Assembly: GCF_000423925.1 (NCBI RefSeq)
Contig: NZ_AUIX01000007.1
Coordinates: forward strand, 124,001-188,000
Length of the DNA stretch: 64,000 bases
From: Butyrivibrio sp. VCD2006
GTDB lineage: Bacteria > Bacillota > Clostridia > Lachnospirales > Lachnospiraceae
Direction: 5' to 3'
The notes beneath the pieces were generated by a model. It did no database searches and had not been told where the DNA came from. It saw only the letters and a program-made list of their open reading frames with translations. Of this stretch, positions 18,409-27,568 are shown piece by piece (the stretch's first letter is position 1; the number at the start of each line of letters is the position of its first letter). A program made the translations under genes and the position numbers.

Positions 18409-19971
18409 ATGAGCTTGTCACGCTCACATAAAAGAAAAAGAATACTATTATTTGTAGATGGGGTTTCATTGGCGCTGTCTTATGTTTTGATGATTACTCT
18501 GCGCTTTAACTGGTATTTCAAAAAGGATTGGATGATTCCCCTTTACTCCATGCTGTTTATTATGGAGATATTGTTTGCAACACTTGTCACAGTATATAGA
18601 GGCAGACGATTGGATTACAAACCCATAGAGGACTGCGATCCGCTTGAAGTCTTTGTGGAAGTGTTCAAAAGTCAGGCAATCCTGTTTGTGTTTTTACTGA
18701 TAGTACTAATGGTTACTAAAAACACTAATAGGGTATCAAGGATTGCCATGGGAATTCTTGTTATTACCAATTTTCTTTTTGTGCTAATATTCCGAATGGT
18801 CTACAGAGGTGTTCTGATCAAGAACGGCAATCCGGAAATTCACAGAAGAAAGCTCGCTGCGCTTGTGTATTCTGAGGATATTGAGTCGGCAAGAGTACAT
18901 CTCCAAAATGATCTTGGACTGGAGTTTTCACTGGAAGGAGTTCACAGTCTTGATGAGGCGTATCCGAAGAATGGGTTAAGATTATCGGAAGATGATGAGG
19001 TAGCAAGGAAAAGAAACGAACTTATAAAGTACGTGAAGGATGCCGGCTGTACAGATGCATTTATTTGCGTTCCTGACAAGCTGGATATAGCGGGCTTTGT
19101 AAGAAGCGATATAGTGAAAAGACTGGGTGATGTCGGAATCAATACATATTTTGGACTGTCTTTGGACGGGCAGTGGATCACTCAGAACCTGTTAAGGGGA
19201 ATAGGATATTATCAGGCAACATATTTTTCTGCAATGGCAAAACGCTGCAGAGTCCTTGGGATTGATTTTGCCGTATCCAACGTTGAAAATGCAGTTTTAT
19301 ATGTCAGAACGCATCTGAAGAATTTCTATGGAAAATACATTTGCTTTTGTAATGTTCATACTACAGTCGAAGCCAGCGAAGATTCTGAGTATATGAAGAT
19401 TCAGAATTCCTCTGCATTAACTTTCCCTGATGGACAGCCCATTGTTAATATGATTCAAAAGGCAGGATATGTGAAAGCTGAGAGAATTGCAGGTCCTGAT
19501 TTTATGGAAGTGATGTTCAATGCGACCATGGATGGCAAAATTTCACACTTCTTTTATGGATCTTCTGAGGAAACTATTGAACTGTTAAAGAAAAAACTTC
19601 TGGAGAGATTTCCCGGTATGGATATAAGAGGTTTCTATTCTCCGCCGTTCAGAGAGCTTACTAAGGAAGAGGATGAAGAGATAGTTGATATGCTCAATGC
19701 TTCCGGAGCTGATCTGATATGGATAGGCCTTGGGGCTCCTAAGCAGGAAAAGTGGATGGCTGCACATGAGGGACGCATTCATGGAGCAATGCTTGGTGTT
19801 GGGGCCGGGTTCAATTTCTTTGCCGGAAATATCAAGCGAGCACCAAGATGGGTAAGAAAAATCGGCATGGAATGGCTTTACAGACTATTCCAGGACCCTA
19901 AACGTCTTTTCAAGAGATACTTTGAGTCAAATATAAAGTTTATTTGGAAAGCAATAGTACTCAGAAAATAA
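18409..19971 (+). CDS. Fusion: sugar-phosphotransferase-type N-terminal membrane region + WecG/TagA/CpsF (GT26) glycosyltransferase
   Basis: A 520-residue protein with three parts. Residues ~12-135 hold four membrane helices, and ~143-275 a Rossmann-like region, as in the N-terminal halves of WbaP-type phosphoglycosyl transferases. The usual C-terminal phosphoglycosyl transferase domain is absent. Instead, from ~283 there is a GT26 domain with CNVHTTVEAS (expected catalytic Thr region), LTFPDGQPIV (expected Asp) and the typical WIGLGAPKQEKWM and GVGAGFNFFAG motifs. GT26 enzymes add the second sugar to a lipid-linked first sugar. The fusion would anchor this step to the membrane. It is the last gene of the locus. 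Confidence 0.85.
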   Translation: MSLSRSHKRKRILLFVDGVSLALSYVLMITLRFNWYFKKDWMIPLYSMLFIMEILFATLVTVYRGRRLDYKPIEDCDPLEVFVEVFKSQAILFVFLLIVLMVTKNTNRVSRIAMGILVITNFLFVLIFRMVYRGVLIKNGNPEIHRRKLAALVYSEDIESARVHLQNDLGLEFSLEGVHSLDEAYPKNGLRLSEDDEVARKRNELIKYVKDAGCTDAFICVPDKLDIAGFVRSDIVKRLGDVGINTYFGLSLDGQWITQNLLRGIGYYQATYFSAMAKRCRVLGIDFAVSNVENAVLYVRTHLKNFYGKYICFCNVHTTVEASEDSEYMKIQNSSALTFPDGQPIVNMIQKAGYVKAERIAGPDFMEVMFNATMDGKISHFFYGSSEETIELLKKKLLERFPGMDIRGFYSPPFRELTKEEDEEIVDMLNASGADLIWIGLGAPKQEKWMAAHEGRIHGAMLGVGAGFNFFAGNIKRAPRWVRKIGMEWLYRLFQDPKRLFKRYFESNIKFIWKAIVLRK

Positions 19972-19973
19972 GA

Positions 19974-19998
19974 AAATGCGAAATTTATCGCGTTTCCG
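19974..19998 (+). terminator. Hairpin after the first glycan locus, possible weak terminator
   Basis: AAATGCGA and TCGCGTTT pair (8 bp with one G-T pair) around a 6-base loop, three bases after the stop codon of the GT26 fusion gene. The T tract is only three bases, so intrinsic termination is plausible but not strong. Confidence 0.4.
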
Positions 19999-20056
19999 TG
20001 ACGCCACTTTAAATCGACAGAGTGTCCGCCACACAAAGACAAAAGTGCGTCAGTGC

Positions 20057-20084
20057 TTGACTTATTTTAACTTTTTGATATAAT
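20057..20084 (+). promoter_or_regulatory. Sigma-A-type promoter for the gene at 20215
   Basis: TTGACT (20057-20062), a 16-bp spacer, then TATAAT (20079-20084). Transcription would start near 20091, giving a leader of ~125 nt. The leader holds an inverted repeat, GCGTTCC (20144-20150) and GGAACGC (20171-20177), with a 20-base loop and no T run. No known riboswitch consensus was recognised. Confidence 0.7.
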
Positions 20085-20214
20085 TTAATCTCGGTTATGA
20101 TATTTTATTGATTAATAATGTAATGCTTACATTTAGAACAACGGCGTTCCTACTTGCGAGGTGTAAGATTGGAACGCTTATTCTATCTATAAGCTGAAAT
20201 AGGATTTTGGGGTC

Positions 20215-20775
20215 ATGAGTATTCTGAATAATCCATACAAGGGAGATTATGATCACTTTCCCGAGGTGGATAAAAAAGGGAGGTTCCGCGACAGATTCTT
20301 CTATAAAGGGGATATCTATGTGCTTCCTTATGATGAAACTGAAAAAAAGAAGACCTATCTGCCCTGCATATTGTTCGGCGTCGGAATGTTTGCTTCTCTG
20401 ATTGTTCAGGGATTAGTTAATCAGACATCTTCACGTACACTGTGGGTGGTTCTTCCTTATTTTATTCAGTTCCTTCCTGTGCTTTTCTTCCTTATTGGAA
20501 TAATGGAATATGTAGGAGCAACTCCAAGGATGACCAGAGAGCAATATGATAAGGGCGTAGGTCGCATGCATTTTTGCGGTATAGCGGTTATTGTGCTGGC
20601 TGTTGTAAGTGCTATTTGTGATGTTATATATCTCATTATCAGGCATGGTCAGTATGATGTGGTTCGTGAACTGACATACCTGGTTTTACATGTGCCTGTA
20701 ATTGTTGTGGCATGTTTGTTTGCCGGATACTATAATAGGAAATTTTCCGGAATCTCAGTTCAGAAACTGGATTAA
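20215..20775 (+). CDS. Small membrane protein of unknown function, four predicted helices
   Basis: A 186-residue protein not recognised as a named family. A soluble N-terminus of ~45 residues contains NPYKGDYDHFPEVD and YVLPYDETEKKKTY. It is followed by four hydrophobic helices at about 47-66, 77-98, 118-142 and 151-170. It has its own good promoter (20057-20084) and lies 161 bp before the oligopeptide transporter. No terminator is seen between, so some read-through into the transporter is possible. A role in peptide uptake or its control is only a positional guess. Confidence 0.75.
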   Translation: MSILNNPYKGDYDHFPEVDKKGRFRDRFFYKGDIYVLPYDETEKKKTYLPCILFGVGMFASLIVQGLVNQTSSRTLWVVLPYFIQFLPVLFFLIGIMEYVGATPRMTREQYDKGVGRMHFCGIAVIVLAVVSAICDVIYLIIRHGQYDVVRELTYLVLHVPVIVVACLFAGYYNRKFSGISVQKLD

Positions 20776-20936
20776 CTGATGATAACTTCTTGTTATATTA
20801 AGTAATAAGATATGTCTATTAGAAAGTGTTTTTTATGTCCTATATACTTTCTGATGAAGGAATATTTGGTGACAACCACTAAAGTGGATGCACATAAATA
20901 TTTGGGGGGAAGAAAAACCCCGGAATGGAGGGCAAA

Positions 20937-23393
20937 ATGAAAAAGTTAGGCAAATTTCTGGCATTAGGACTTGCCGGAACAATGGTTGCCAGCGCAGTTG
21001 GTTGTGGCGGTAACACTGCAAGCAATGAGCCTGCAACTGATTCTGCAGAAACAACAGAGTCTACTGCAGAAGCTTCTACTGCAGAAGCGGCTGAGGAAAG
21101 TTCTGACGCTACTGAGGCTGAATCTACAGAAGAAGCAACAGAGACCACGGAGAATACAGGAAGCGGTGCTCCCCTTGTAATTGGTGAGTCAGAGTTTTCT
21201 GAGAAATTCAGTCCTTTCTTCGCAAATTCTGCTTATGATATCAACGTTGAGCAGATGACTTCTTTACCGCTTCTTAAGGTTGATCGTATGGGTGAGATCA
21301 TCATGAACGGTATCGAGGGTGAGACCAAGGAATATGATGGTAACAGCTATGAGTACAAGGGACCCGCAAACTGTGAGGTTACAGAGAACGAGGATGGTAC
21401 AGTTGATTATGCATTTGAGCTTCGTGATGATCTTACATTCTCAGATGGTGAGCCTATCACTATAGATGATGTAATTTTCTCAATGTATGTACTTGCAGAT
21501 CCTTCTTATGATGGACCTTCATCGTTCAATGCACTTCCTATCAATGGTATGGAAGCTTACAGAAGTGGATCTGATACACTTTTCAACCTTCTTGTTAAGG
21601 CTGGTGAGGATAACACAGATTTCACATACTTCACAGAAGACCAGCAGAAGAAGTTCTGGGAGACAGATTTCCCTGCAGCTAAAGAGCAGTTTATAAATGA
21701 CATCGCTGATTACTGCACAGCAAACGGCGCAGTTTCATCAGATGAAGATGTTGCAAAGGATCCTATTGCAAATGCTATGGCTAACTGGGGCTATGGTAAA
21801 GCAGAGGGTGGCGTTCTTACAGCTCCTTCAGGTGCTACTTTCGATGTTAAGGGTGGCCAGGCTCCTACAGTAGATGATTTCTGGAATGAGATTATTGCTG
21901 CATATGATGGAGACGTTATGGCAGCTGCTGATGCTGAGAAGGCTGGTGACGGCATTCTTGATATGCTCAGTGATGATTACAAGAATTCAATCGAGACAGG
22001 TGATTCTGCAACTTCTATCACAGGTATCGAGAAGACAGGCGACTACTCAATGGTAGTACATATGGATAAGCTTGATGCAACAGCTATCTATTCACTTCCT
22101 GTAGAGATTGCTCCTCTTCACTACTATGGTGATAAGGCTGAGTACGATTATGATAACAACAAGTTCGGATTTTCAAAGGGTGATCTTTCAACTGTAAGAG
22201 CTAAGACAACAGAGCCTCTTGGAGCTGGCCCTTATGTATTCCAGAAGTATGAGAACAAGATTGTTTACTTCACAGCAAATGATAGCTATTATCTTGGCGC
22301 TCCTATCATAAAGGACGTTCAGATGAAGGTTACTCAGCAGGCTGATGCTGAACCCGCTGTCGTTCAGGGTACAATTGATGTTGCTGAGCCTTCAGCAAAT
22401 AAGTCAACACTTGAGCAGATTGCAGGTGACAACTCAAATGGTGAGCTTATAGGTGATAAGATTGCTACATCACTTGTTGATAACAATGGTTATGGTTACA
22501 TTGGAATGAACTCTGAGAACGTTAAGGTTGGCGACGATCCTTCAAGTGATGAGTCAAAGGCTCTCCGTAAGGCTATAGCAACTGTTCTTGCTGTACACCG
22601 TGATGTTGTTATTGATTCTTACTATGGCGATGCAGCTAATGTTATTAACTATCCTATTTCTAACACATCATGGGCAGCACCTCAGGCTTCAGACCCTGAT
22701 TACAAGGTTGCTTTCTCTGTTGATGCTGATGGAAACGACATCTATACAGATGGCATGAGTGAGGATGAGAAGTATGATGCAGCTCTTCAGGCAGCACTTG
22801 GCTTCTTTGAGAAGGCTGGTTATACAGTAGAAGATGGTAAGCTTACTGCAGCTCCTGCAGGTGCTAAGCTTTCATACGAGGCTATGATTCCTGCAGATGG
22901 TTCAGGTGATCACCCTTCATTCGGTATCCTTACAGCAGCTAAGGAAGACCTTGCAAAAATTGGCTTTGACCTTATTATCAATGACCTTTCAGATTCTTCA
23001 GTTCTCTGGTCAGCAACTGAAGGTGGCACAGCAGAGATCTGGTGTGCAGCATGGGGCTCATCAATCGATCCTGATATGTATCAGATTTATCACTCAGAAG
23101 GTGGTTCTGCATACATGTACAGAATCAACCAGAAGGAACTTGATGACCTTGTAGTTGAAGCTCGTTCAACAACTGATCAGTCAGTTCGTAAAGCAATTTA
23201 TAAAGAAGCTCTTGATTATATCGTTGATTATGCAGTTGAAATTCCGGTTTATCAGAGACAGCAGTGCTCTATCTACTCTGTAGAGCGTGTTGATGTTGAT
23301 AATTCTGAAATGCTTCAGGATCAGACAACATACTTCCACTTCTTTGCAAGCACAAGTGCTCACGATGGAATTGAGAAGCTTATGACTAAGTAA
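20937..23393 (+). CDS. oppA: Oligopeptide ABC transporter substrate-binding lipoprotein (family 5, OppA/DppA type)
   Basis: An extracellular lipoprotein of 819 codons that captures peptides for the transporter encoded downstream. The signal peptide ends in SAVGC with lipidated Cys23. A Thr/Glu/Ala/Ser-rich linker follows to about residue 75, then the SBP_bac_5 fold (ELRDDLTFSDGEPITIDDVIFSMYV region, near 160-185). Family members are normally 530-600 residues; this one has an insert of roughly 150 residues between about 205 and 360. The start at 20937 is preferred over 20925 because GGAGGG lies just upstream. First gene of a five-gene operon. The specific ligand is unknown. Confidence 0.9.
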   Translation: MKKLGKFLALGLAGTMVASAVGCGGNTASNEPATDSAETTESTAEASTAEAAEESSDATEAESTEEATETTENTGSGAPLVIGESEFSEKFSPFFANSAYDINVEQMTSLPLLKVDRMGEIIMNGIEGETKEYDGNSYEYKGPANCEVTENEDGTVDYAFELRDDLTFSDGEPITIDDVIFSMYVLADPSYDGPSSFNALPINGMEAYRSGSDTLFNLLVKAGEDNTDFTYFTEDQQKKFWETDFPAAKEQFINDIADYCTANGAVSSDEDVAKDPIANAMANWGYGKAEGGVLTAPSGATFDVKGGQAPTVDDFWNEIIAAYDGDVMAAADAEKAGDGILDMLSDDYKNSIETGDSATSITGIEKTGDYSMVVHMDKLDATAIYSLPVEIAPLHYYGDKAEYDYDNNKFGFSKGDLSTVRAKTTEPLGAGPYVFQKYENKIVYFTANDSYYLGAPIIKDVQMKVTQQADAEPAVVQGTIDVAEPSANKSTLEQIAGDNSNGELIGDKIATSLVDNNGYGYIGMNSENVKVGDDPSSDESKALRKAIATVLAVHRDVVIDSYYGDAANVINYPISNTSWAAPQASDPDYKVAFSVDADGNDIYTDGMSEDEKYDAALQAALGFFEKAGYTVEDGKLTAAPAGAKLSYEAMIPADGSGDHPSFGILTAAKEDLAKIGFDLIINDLSDSSVLWSATEGGTAEIWCAAWGSSIDPDMYQIYHSEGGSAYMYRINQKELDDLVVEARSTTDQSVRKAIYKEALDYIVDYAVEIPVYQRQQCSIYSVERVDVDNSEMLQDQTTYFHFFASTSAHDGIEKLMTK

Positions 23394-23425
23394 TTCGTGT
23401 TTTAAAATTGAAATGCACGTAACTT

Positions 23426-23458
23426 TGTCCGTGGGGGCCTATATGGCTTCCACGGACA
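23426..23458 (+). promoter_or_regulatory. Intercistronic hairpin between oppA and oppB
   Basis: TGTCCGTGG and CCACGGACA form a perfect 9-bp stem, with a GGGCCTATATGGCTT interior that can pair further. There is no T run. It sits 33 bp after the binding-protein stop codon, where stem-loops often protect or partly terminate the message so that the binding protein is made in excess. Confidence 0.6.
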
Positions 23459-23547
23459 TGTTATGTTGTGGAATACTTCATGACTTTAAACTGACAGAGA
23501 ATTGACTTTTCAATTTATATAGAAAAAAGCTGATTTCGAAAAATATG

Positions 23548-23567
23548 TTTCGCATAGCGAAATTTTT
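23548..23567 (+). terminator. Possible partial terminator in the oppA-oppB gap
   Basis: TTTCGC and GCGAAA pair around ATA, with A residues before and five T residues directly after. The stem is short and AT-rich, so termination would be weak, but with the hairpin at 23426 it could reduce expression of the downstream permease genes. Confidence 0.4.
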
Positions 23568-23648
23568 ATATAGATTGCATTACTCCCCGAGGAATGCGAA
23601 AAATTTACAGGTAGAAGATATTTAACAATAGAAGGAGTATAGACAACA

Positions 23649-24635
23649 ATGAAGAAGTTCATACTAAAACGTCTACTCATATCAGTAGTATTACTGTTTT
23701 TCGTATCTATGATTATTTATACAATCATGAGATGTATGCCTACATCATACGTTGAACAGCAGGCAATGGCTTTGTCAACAAAGCCCGGTGCTAAGAGCTA
23801 CTCTGAGTGGGTGGAACAGCTCAATGCACAATATGGCTTGGACACGGGGGTAATCCAGGGATATTTCAAGTGGGCGTCAAGAGCGGCCAGACTTGATTTT
23901 GGTGATTCATGGTTTTGGAATCAACCTGTTCTTAAGAAGTTTGCGAGTGTTATCTGGTATTCATTTGCACTTGGACTTGTAACTTTTATTTTGGAGATTA
24001 TAATCGCAATACCTGCCGGTGTTGCTGCTGCAAGAAAACAGTACTCTGCAACAGACTATACCGTAACGGTTATCGCACTTATCGGAATTTCGCTTCCGAG
24101 CTTTTTCTTTGCGACGATTTTGAAATATGTTTTATCAGTTAAGCTTGGATGGCTTGATCTGTATGGAATAGTTGGCAGATATCATGAATCTTATACTTCA
24201 GTGGGTAAGATACTTGATATGGCCAGACATATGATCATGCCGGTTATTACGCTGACTGTTGTAAGTGTTGGTTCATTGATGCGTTACACAAGAACAAACA
24301 TGCTTGAGGTTTTGAATGCGGATTACATCCGTACAGCAAGAGCTAAAGGTCTTTCTGAGGACAGAGTGGTTAATCATCATGCCTTCAGAAATACACTTAT
24401 TCCGATAGTAACACTTCTTGGTGGATCACTTCCGGGACTTTTCTCAGGTGCTATGATCACAGAGACATTGTTCCAGATTCCCGGTATCGGATATACATCA
24501 TACCAGTGTGTAGTACAGGGTGATATACCTTTTGTTATGTTCTACATGGTATTTATGGCAGTACTTATTTTACTTGGAAATCTTATTGCAGATATTCTTT
24601 ATGCAGTAGTTGATCCCAGAGTAAGAGTAAACTAA
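23649..24635 (+). CDS. oppB: Oligopeptide ABC transporter permease (OppB/DppB type)
   Basis: A 328-residue inner-membrane permease of normal family length with six predicted helices. Seen: the N-terminal FILKRLLISVVLLFFVSMI helix, an outer segment typical of OppB, and the EAA-type coupling loop DYIRTARAKGLSEDRVVNHH (near residues 225-245). The C-terminus ends with the family pattern NLIADILYAVVDPRVR. It pairs with the permease at 24654 to form the peptide channel. GAAGGAG precedes the ATG at 13 bases. The 255-bp gap before it carries two stem-loops. Confidence 0.93.
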   Translation: MKKFILKRLLISVVLLFFVSMIIYTIMRCMPTSYVEQQAMALSTKPGAKSYSEWVEQLNAQYGLDTGVIQGYFKWASRAARLDFGDSWFWNQPVLKKFASVIWYSFALGLVTFILEIIIAIPAGVAAARKQYSATDYTVTVIALIGISLPSFFFATILKYVLSVKLGWLDLYGIVGRYHESYTSVGKILDMARHMIMPVITLTVVSVGSLMRYTRTNMLEVLNADYIRTARAKGLSEDRVVNHHAFRNTLIPIVTLLGGSLPGLFSGAMITETLFQIPGIGYTSYQCVVQGDIPFVMFYMVFMAVLILLGNLIADILYAVVDPRVRVN

Positions 24636-24653
24636 GGAAAGGAGGAGGATGAA

Positions 24654-26393
24654 ATGTCAGAAGAAAGAAAAGAAAATATAGCTGAAGTAGTAAATGACGA
24701 AGCAGCTAAAGATGAAAAAGACGGAAAAGGCATAGAAGTAGAATTTAAATTAGAAATGCATCTCGATGATGCTAACAGAGTCCGTGTCCTCTCTCCGGGA
24801 ATGATGGTCCTTAAGAGATTCCTTAGAAACAGACTTGCTATAGTTGGTATGTTTATTATAGTAGCCATGTTCCTGTTTACTTTTGTTGGTGGCGCACTCT
24901 ATCCATATTCAGAGAGTCAGGTATTCTATAAGACTGAGCTGGTAATGAAGGATTTTGCAGGAGCTACTGAAATTGATCAGTTCCAGTTCCAGACAGCCGA
25001 TGGAGTTGAGCTTCCTTCAGATATTAATTCAAAAGCTCTTATTGCGGTATCAAAGAAGAAATATGTTTTTGAGACACGTGGCGGTGAGATGCTTGGTCTT
25101 ATTCCTGCTGCTGAGGATTCAGATGTATTTCTGGTGTATGCACTTGAGCCCACTCAGCTTTTCCTTAAGGGAAATAAAGAGTTTGATTCAGCTGTAAAAG
25201 CAGGAAGAAATGATTTTGAGCAGGATGGAAAGATTTACATGTTCAACGGCGAGGACTTCAAGGCGGACGTCTATGAGGCTACAGAAATCGCAGTTGCAAG
25301 TAAGAGATCATTTACAGGCTACAGCAAGGAAACTAATTTTAGTTACGATTTTTATCGCAATTCACTTGTTGCGGTAGCAACAAAAGCTAATTCATTCGAA
25401 GCAGACGGAAATTCATATAACATCAGTGATGGTCTTGTTGAGCTGAATGGTGATGCATATGCGGTTGTTTCAAATATGAACTTCAATGCAATTGATTCAG
25501 CAGTTTTCCTTAGCCCTGATTATAAGGCTGCAGCGCTTGAAGCTTTTGAAACCTCAGGAAATTCAGGCTCCTTTGAGTATGCCGATGAAGAAGGGAATAT
25601 GGTTGAGTACCGTTTTGAGAAAAAGACAGGTCAGTACACAATCAAAAAGTATCAGGATTCAAGACTAATAGATACATATGCAGCTCCTTCCAAGGATCAT
25701 CTTGTAGGAACAGATGCAAACGGTATGGACCTTCTTGCACGTCTTATGTATGGTGGCAGAATTTCACTGCTTATTGGTTTTGTAGTTGTCTTTATTGAAG
25801 TATTTATCGGTATGATTATCGGTGGTGTTGCCGGTTTCTTTGGAGGCTGGGTAGACAATCTGCTTATGAGACTTGTTGATGTAGTTTACTGTATTCCGGC
25901 TATGCCGCTTTATCTGATTCTTGGTTCAATCATGGACTACTATCAGGCAAGCCCAAGAGCACGTATATATCTTCTTTGTGTAATCATGGGTGTTATCGGA
26001 TGGGTAGGAATCGCCCGTATTGTAAGAGGTCAGATTCTTTCACTCCGTGAACAGGAATTCATGGTAGCTGCAGATGCACTTGGTATCAGCACATACCGCA
26101 GAATATTCAAGCACCTTATTCCTAACGTAATACCTCAGCTCATCGTATTTGCAAGTATGGGCCTTGGTGAGGTTATCCTTTCAGAAGCATCACTCAGTTT
26201 CCTTGGTCTTGGTATCAAGTATCCTGCTGCTTCATGGGGAAGTATCATCAACGCTGTTAACGATTCATATGTCATGACTAACTATCTCTTTGTATGGCTT
26301 CCTGCAGGAACACTTATCCTTCTTACTGTTCTTGCGTTCAACTTTATTGGTGATGGCTTAAGAGATGCTTTTGACCCGAAGATGAAGAGGTAA
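24654..26393 (+). CDS. oppC: Oligopeptide ABC transporter permease (OppC/DppC type) with large outer insert
   Basis: A 579-residue permease, nearly twice the usual ~300. The first helix is at about 61-83. Normally the motif HPLGTD..G.D follows within ~40 residues; here the equivalent DHLVGTDANGMDLLARLMYG appears only at about 348-367. The intervening ~260 residues form an extra outer domain with repeated short segments (ALIAVSKKKYVFE, EIAVASKRSF, LVAVATKANSFEADGNSY). The rest is standard, including the coupling loop MVAADALGISTYRRIFKH. An excellent AGGAGGAGG site precedes the ATG. The insert may contact the enlarged binding protein. Confidence 0.92.
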   Translation: MSEERKENIAEVVNDEAAKDEKDGKGIEVEFKLEMHLDDANRVRVLSPGMMVLKRFLRNRLAIVGMFIIVAMFLFTFVGGALYPYSESQVFYKTELVMKDFAGATEIDQFQFQTADGVELPSDINSKALIAVSKKKYVFETRGGEMLGLIPAAEDSDVFLVYALEPTQLFLKGNKEFDSAVKAGRNDFEQDGKIYMFNGEDFKADVYEATEIAVASKRSFTGYSKETNFSYDFYRNSLVAVATKANSFEADGNSYNISDGLVELNGDAYAVVSNMNFNAIDSAVFLSPDYKAAALEAFETSGNSGSFEYADEEGNMVEYRFEKKTGQYTIKKYQDSRLIDTYAAPSKDHLVGTDANGMDLLARLMYGGRISLLIGFVVVFIEVFIGMIIGGVAGFFGGWVDNLLMRLVDVVYCIPAMPLYLILGSIMDYYQASPRARIYLLCVIMGVIGWVGIARIVRGQILSLREQEFMVAADALGISTYRRIFKHLIPNVIPQLIVFASMGLGEVILSEASLSFLGLGIKYPAASWGSIINAVNDSYVMTNYLFVWLPAGTLILLTVLAFNFIGDGLRDAFDPKMKR

Positions 26394-26404
26394 GGAGAAA
26401 TAAT

Positions 26405-27568
26405 ATGGCAAAGAATTCAAATTATATCTCGGCTAAGGAGTCAAGAAAAATCTCAAGAGAGAACAGAAAGATTACTTCCGAGATAGAGAAAAAGAGAAAT
26501 AGAAAACATATTCCCGAGATTGAGTATGTTACATCAATGAAGAATCCTGATAACTGTGTAGAGTTTGATAACGTACACACATATTTCTTCACAGATATAG
26601 GAACTGTTAAGGCTGTTGACGGAGTATCATTTGAGGTACCCCAGGGTAAGACAGTAGGAATAGTTGGTGAGTCAGGTTGTGGTAAATCCGTTACCAGTCT
26701 CTCACTCATGCAGCTTGTTCAGAGACCTGCAGGACAGACTGTTGAAGGTCAGATTCGTTTTAACGATGGTAATAGAACAATAAATGTTGTTAATGCCCCG
26801 GCTTCCGTAATGCAGAAGCTTCGTGGTAACAAGATGTCAATGATCTTCCAGGAGCCAATGACATCACTGAATCCGGTTTTCAGAATTGGTGATCAGGTTG
26901 ATGAGGTTATTTCACTTCACAACCCTGAAATGACACCTGAACAGGTTAAAGCAAGAACAATCGAGATGCTTCAGATGGTTGGTATTGCAAACAAAGAGGG
27001 TGTATACCAGATGTATCCTCACGAGCTTTCAGGTGGTATGCGTCAGCGTATTATGATCGCTATGGCGCTTGCATGTGATCCCAAGCTTATCATTGCCGAT
27101 GAGCCTACAACTGCACTTGATGTTACTATTCAGGCTCAGATTCTTGATCTTTTAAGAAACCTTAAGGACAAGATCAACAGTTCAATCATGCTCATTACTC
27201 ACGACCTTGGTGTTGTCGCAGAGATGGCTGATTACGTTGTTGTTATGTACGCAGGACGTGTTGTTGAAAAAGGTACTGCAAGAGAGATCTTCAAGGATCC
27301 CAGACATCCTTACACAATTGGACTTATGAATTCTAAGCCCGTTGTTGGTAAGCATGTAGACAAGCTCTACAGTATTCCCGGAAACGTACCTAATCCTATT
27401 GATATGCCTGATTACTGCTATTTTAAGGATAGATGTGAGATGTGCGTAGAGAAGTGCTCTGGAAAATATCCCGGTGTTTACAAGGTATCACCTACTCATG
27501 AAGTAAGCTGCTACAGATGTGAACAGGTAATTGGCGATGCAAAAAATGAGGAAGGAGGTGCAAACTAA
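26405..27568 (+). CDS. oppD: Oligopeptide ABC transporter ATPase (OppD/DppD type)
   Basis: A 387-residue cytoplasmic ATPase. A ~50-residue charged N-terminal extension precedes the ABC domain. Walker A is GESGCGKS (near residue 88), signature LSGGMRQR, Walker B LIIADEPTTALD, and switch histidine LLITHDLG-like (MLITHDLG). The C-terminal oligopeptide-transporter domain carries the Cys-rich segment CYFKDRCEMCVEKC. It works as a pair with the ATPase encoded immediately downstream. It follows oppC by 11 bp with a GGAGAAAT site. Confidence 0.93.
   Translation: MAKNSNYISAKESRKISRENRKITSEIEKKRNRKHIPEIEYVTSMKNPDNCVEFDNVHTYFFTDIGTVKAVDGVSFEVPQGKTVGIVGESGCGKSVTSLSLMQLVQRPAGQTVEGQIRFNDGNRTINVVNAPASVMQKLRGNKMSMIFQEPMTSLNPVFRIGDQVDEVISLHNPEMTPEQVKARTIEMLQMVGIANKEGVYQMYPHELSGGMRQRIMIAMALACDPKLIIADEPTTALDVTIQAQILDLLRNLKDKINSSIMLITHDLGVVAEMADYVVVMYAGRVVEKGTAREIFKDPRHPYTIGLMNSKPVVGKHVDKLYSIPGNVPNPIDMPDYCYFKDRCEMCVEKCSGKYPGVYKVSPTHEVSCYRCEQVIGDAKNEEGGAN

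Noticed and set aside
20091-20214. Riboswitch in the leader of the small membrane protein gene
   Set aside because: Only one 7-bp inverted repeat with a long loop is seen; no known riboswitch core was recognised.
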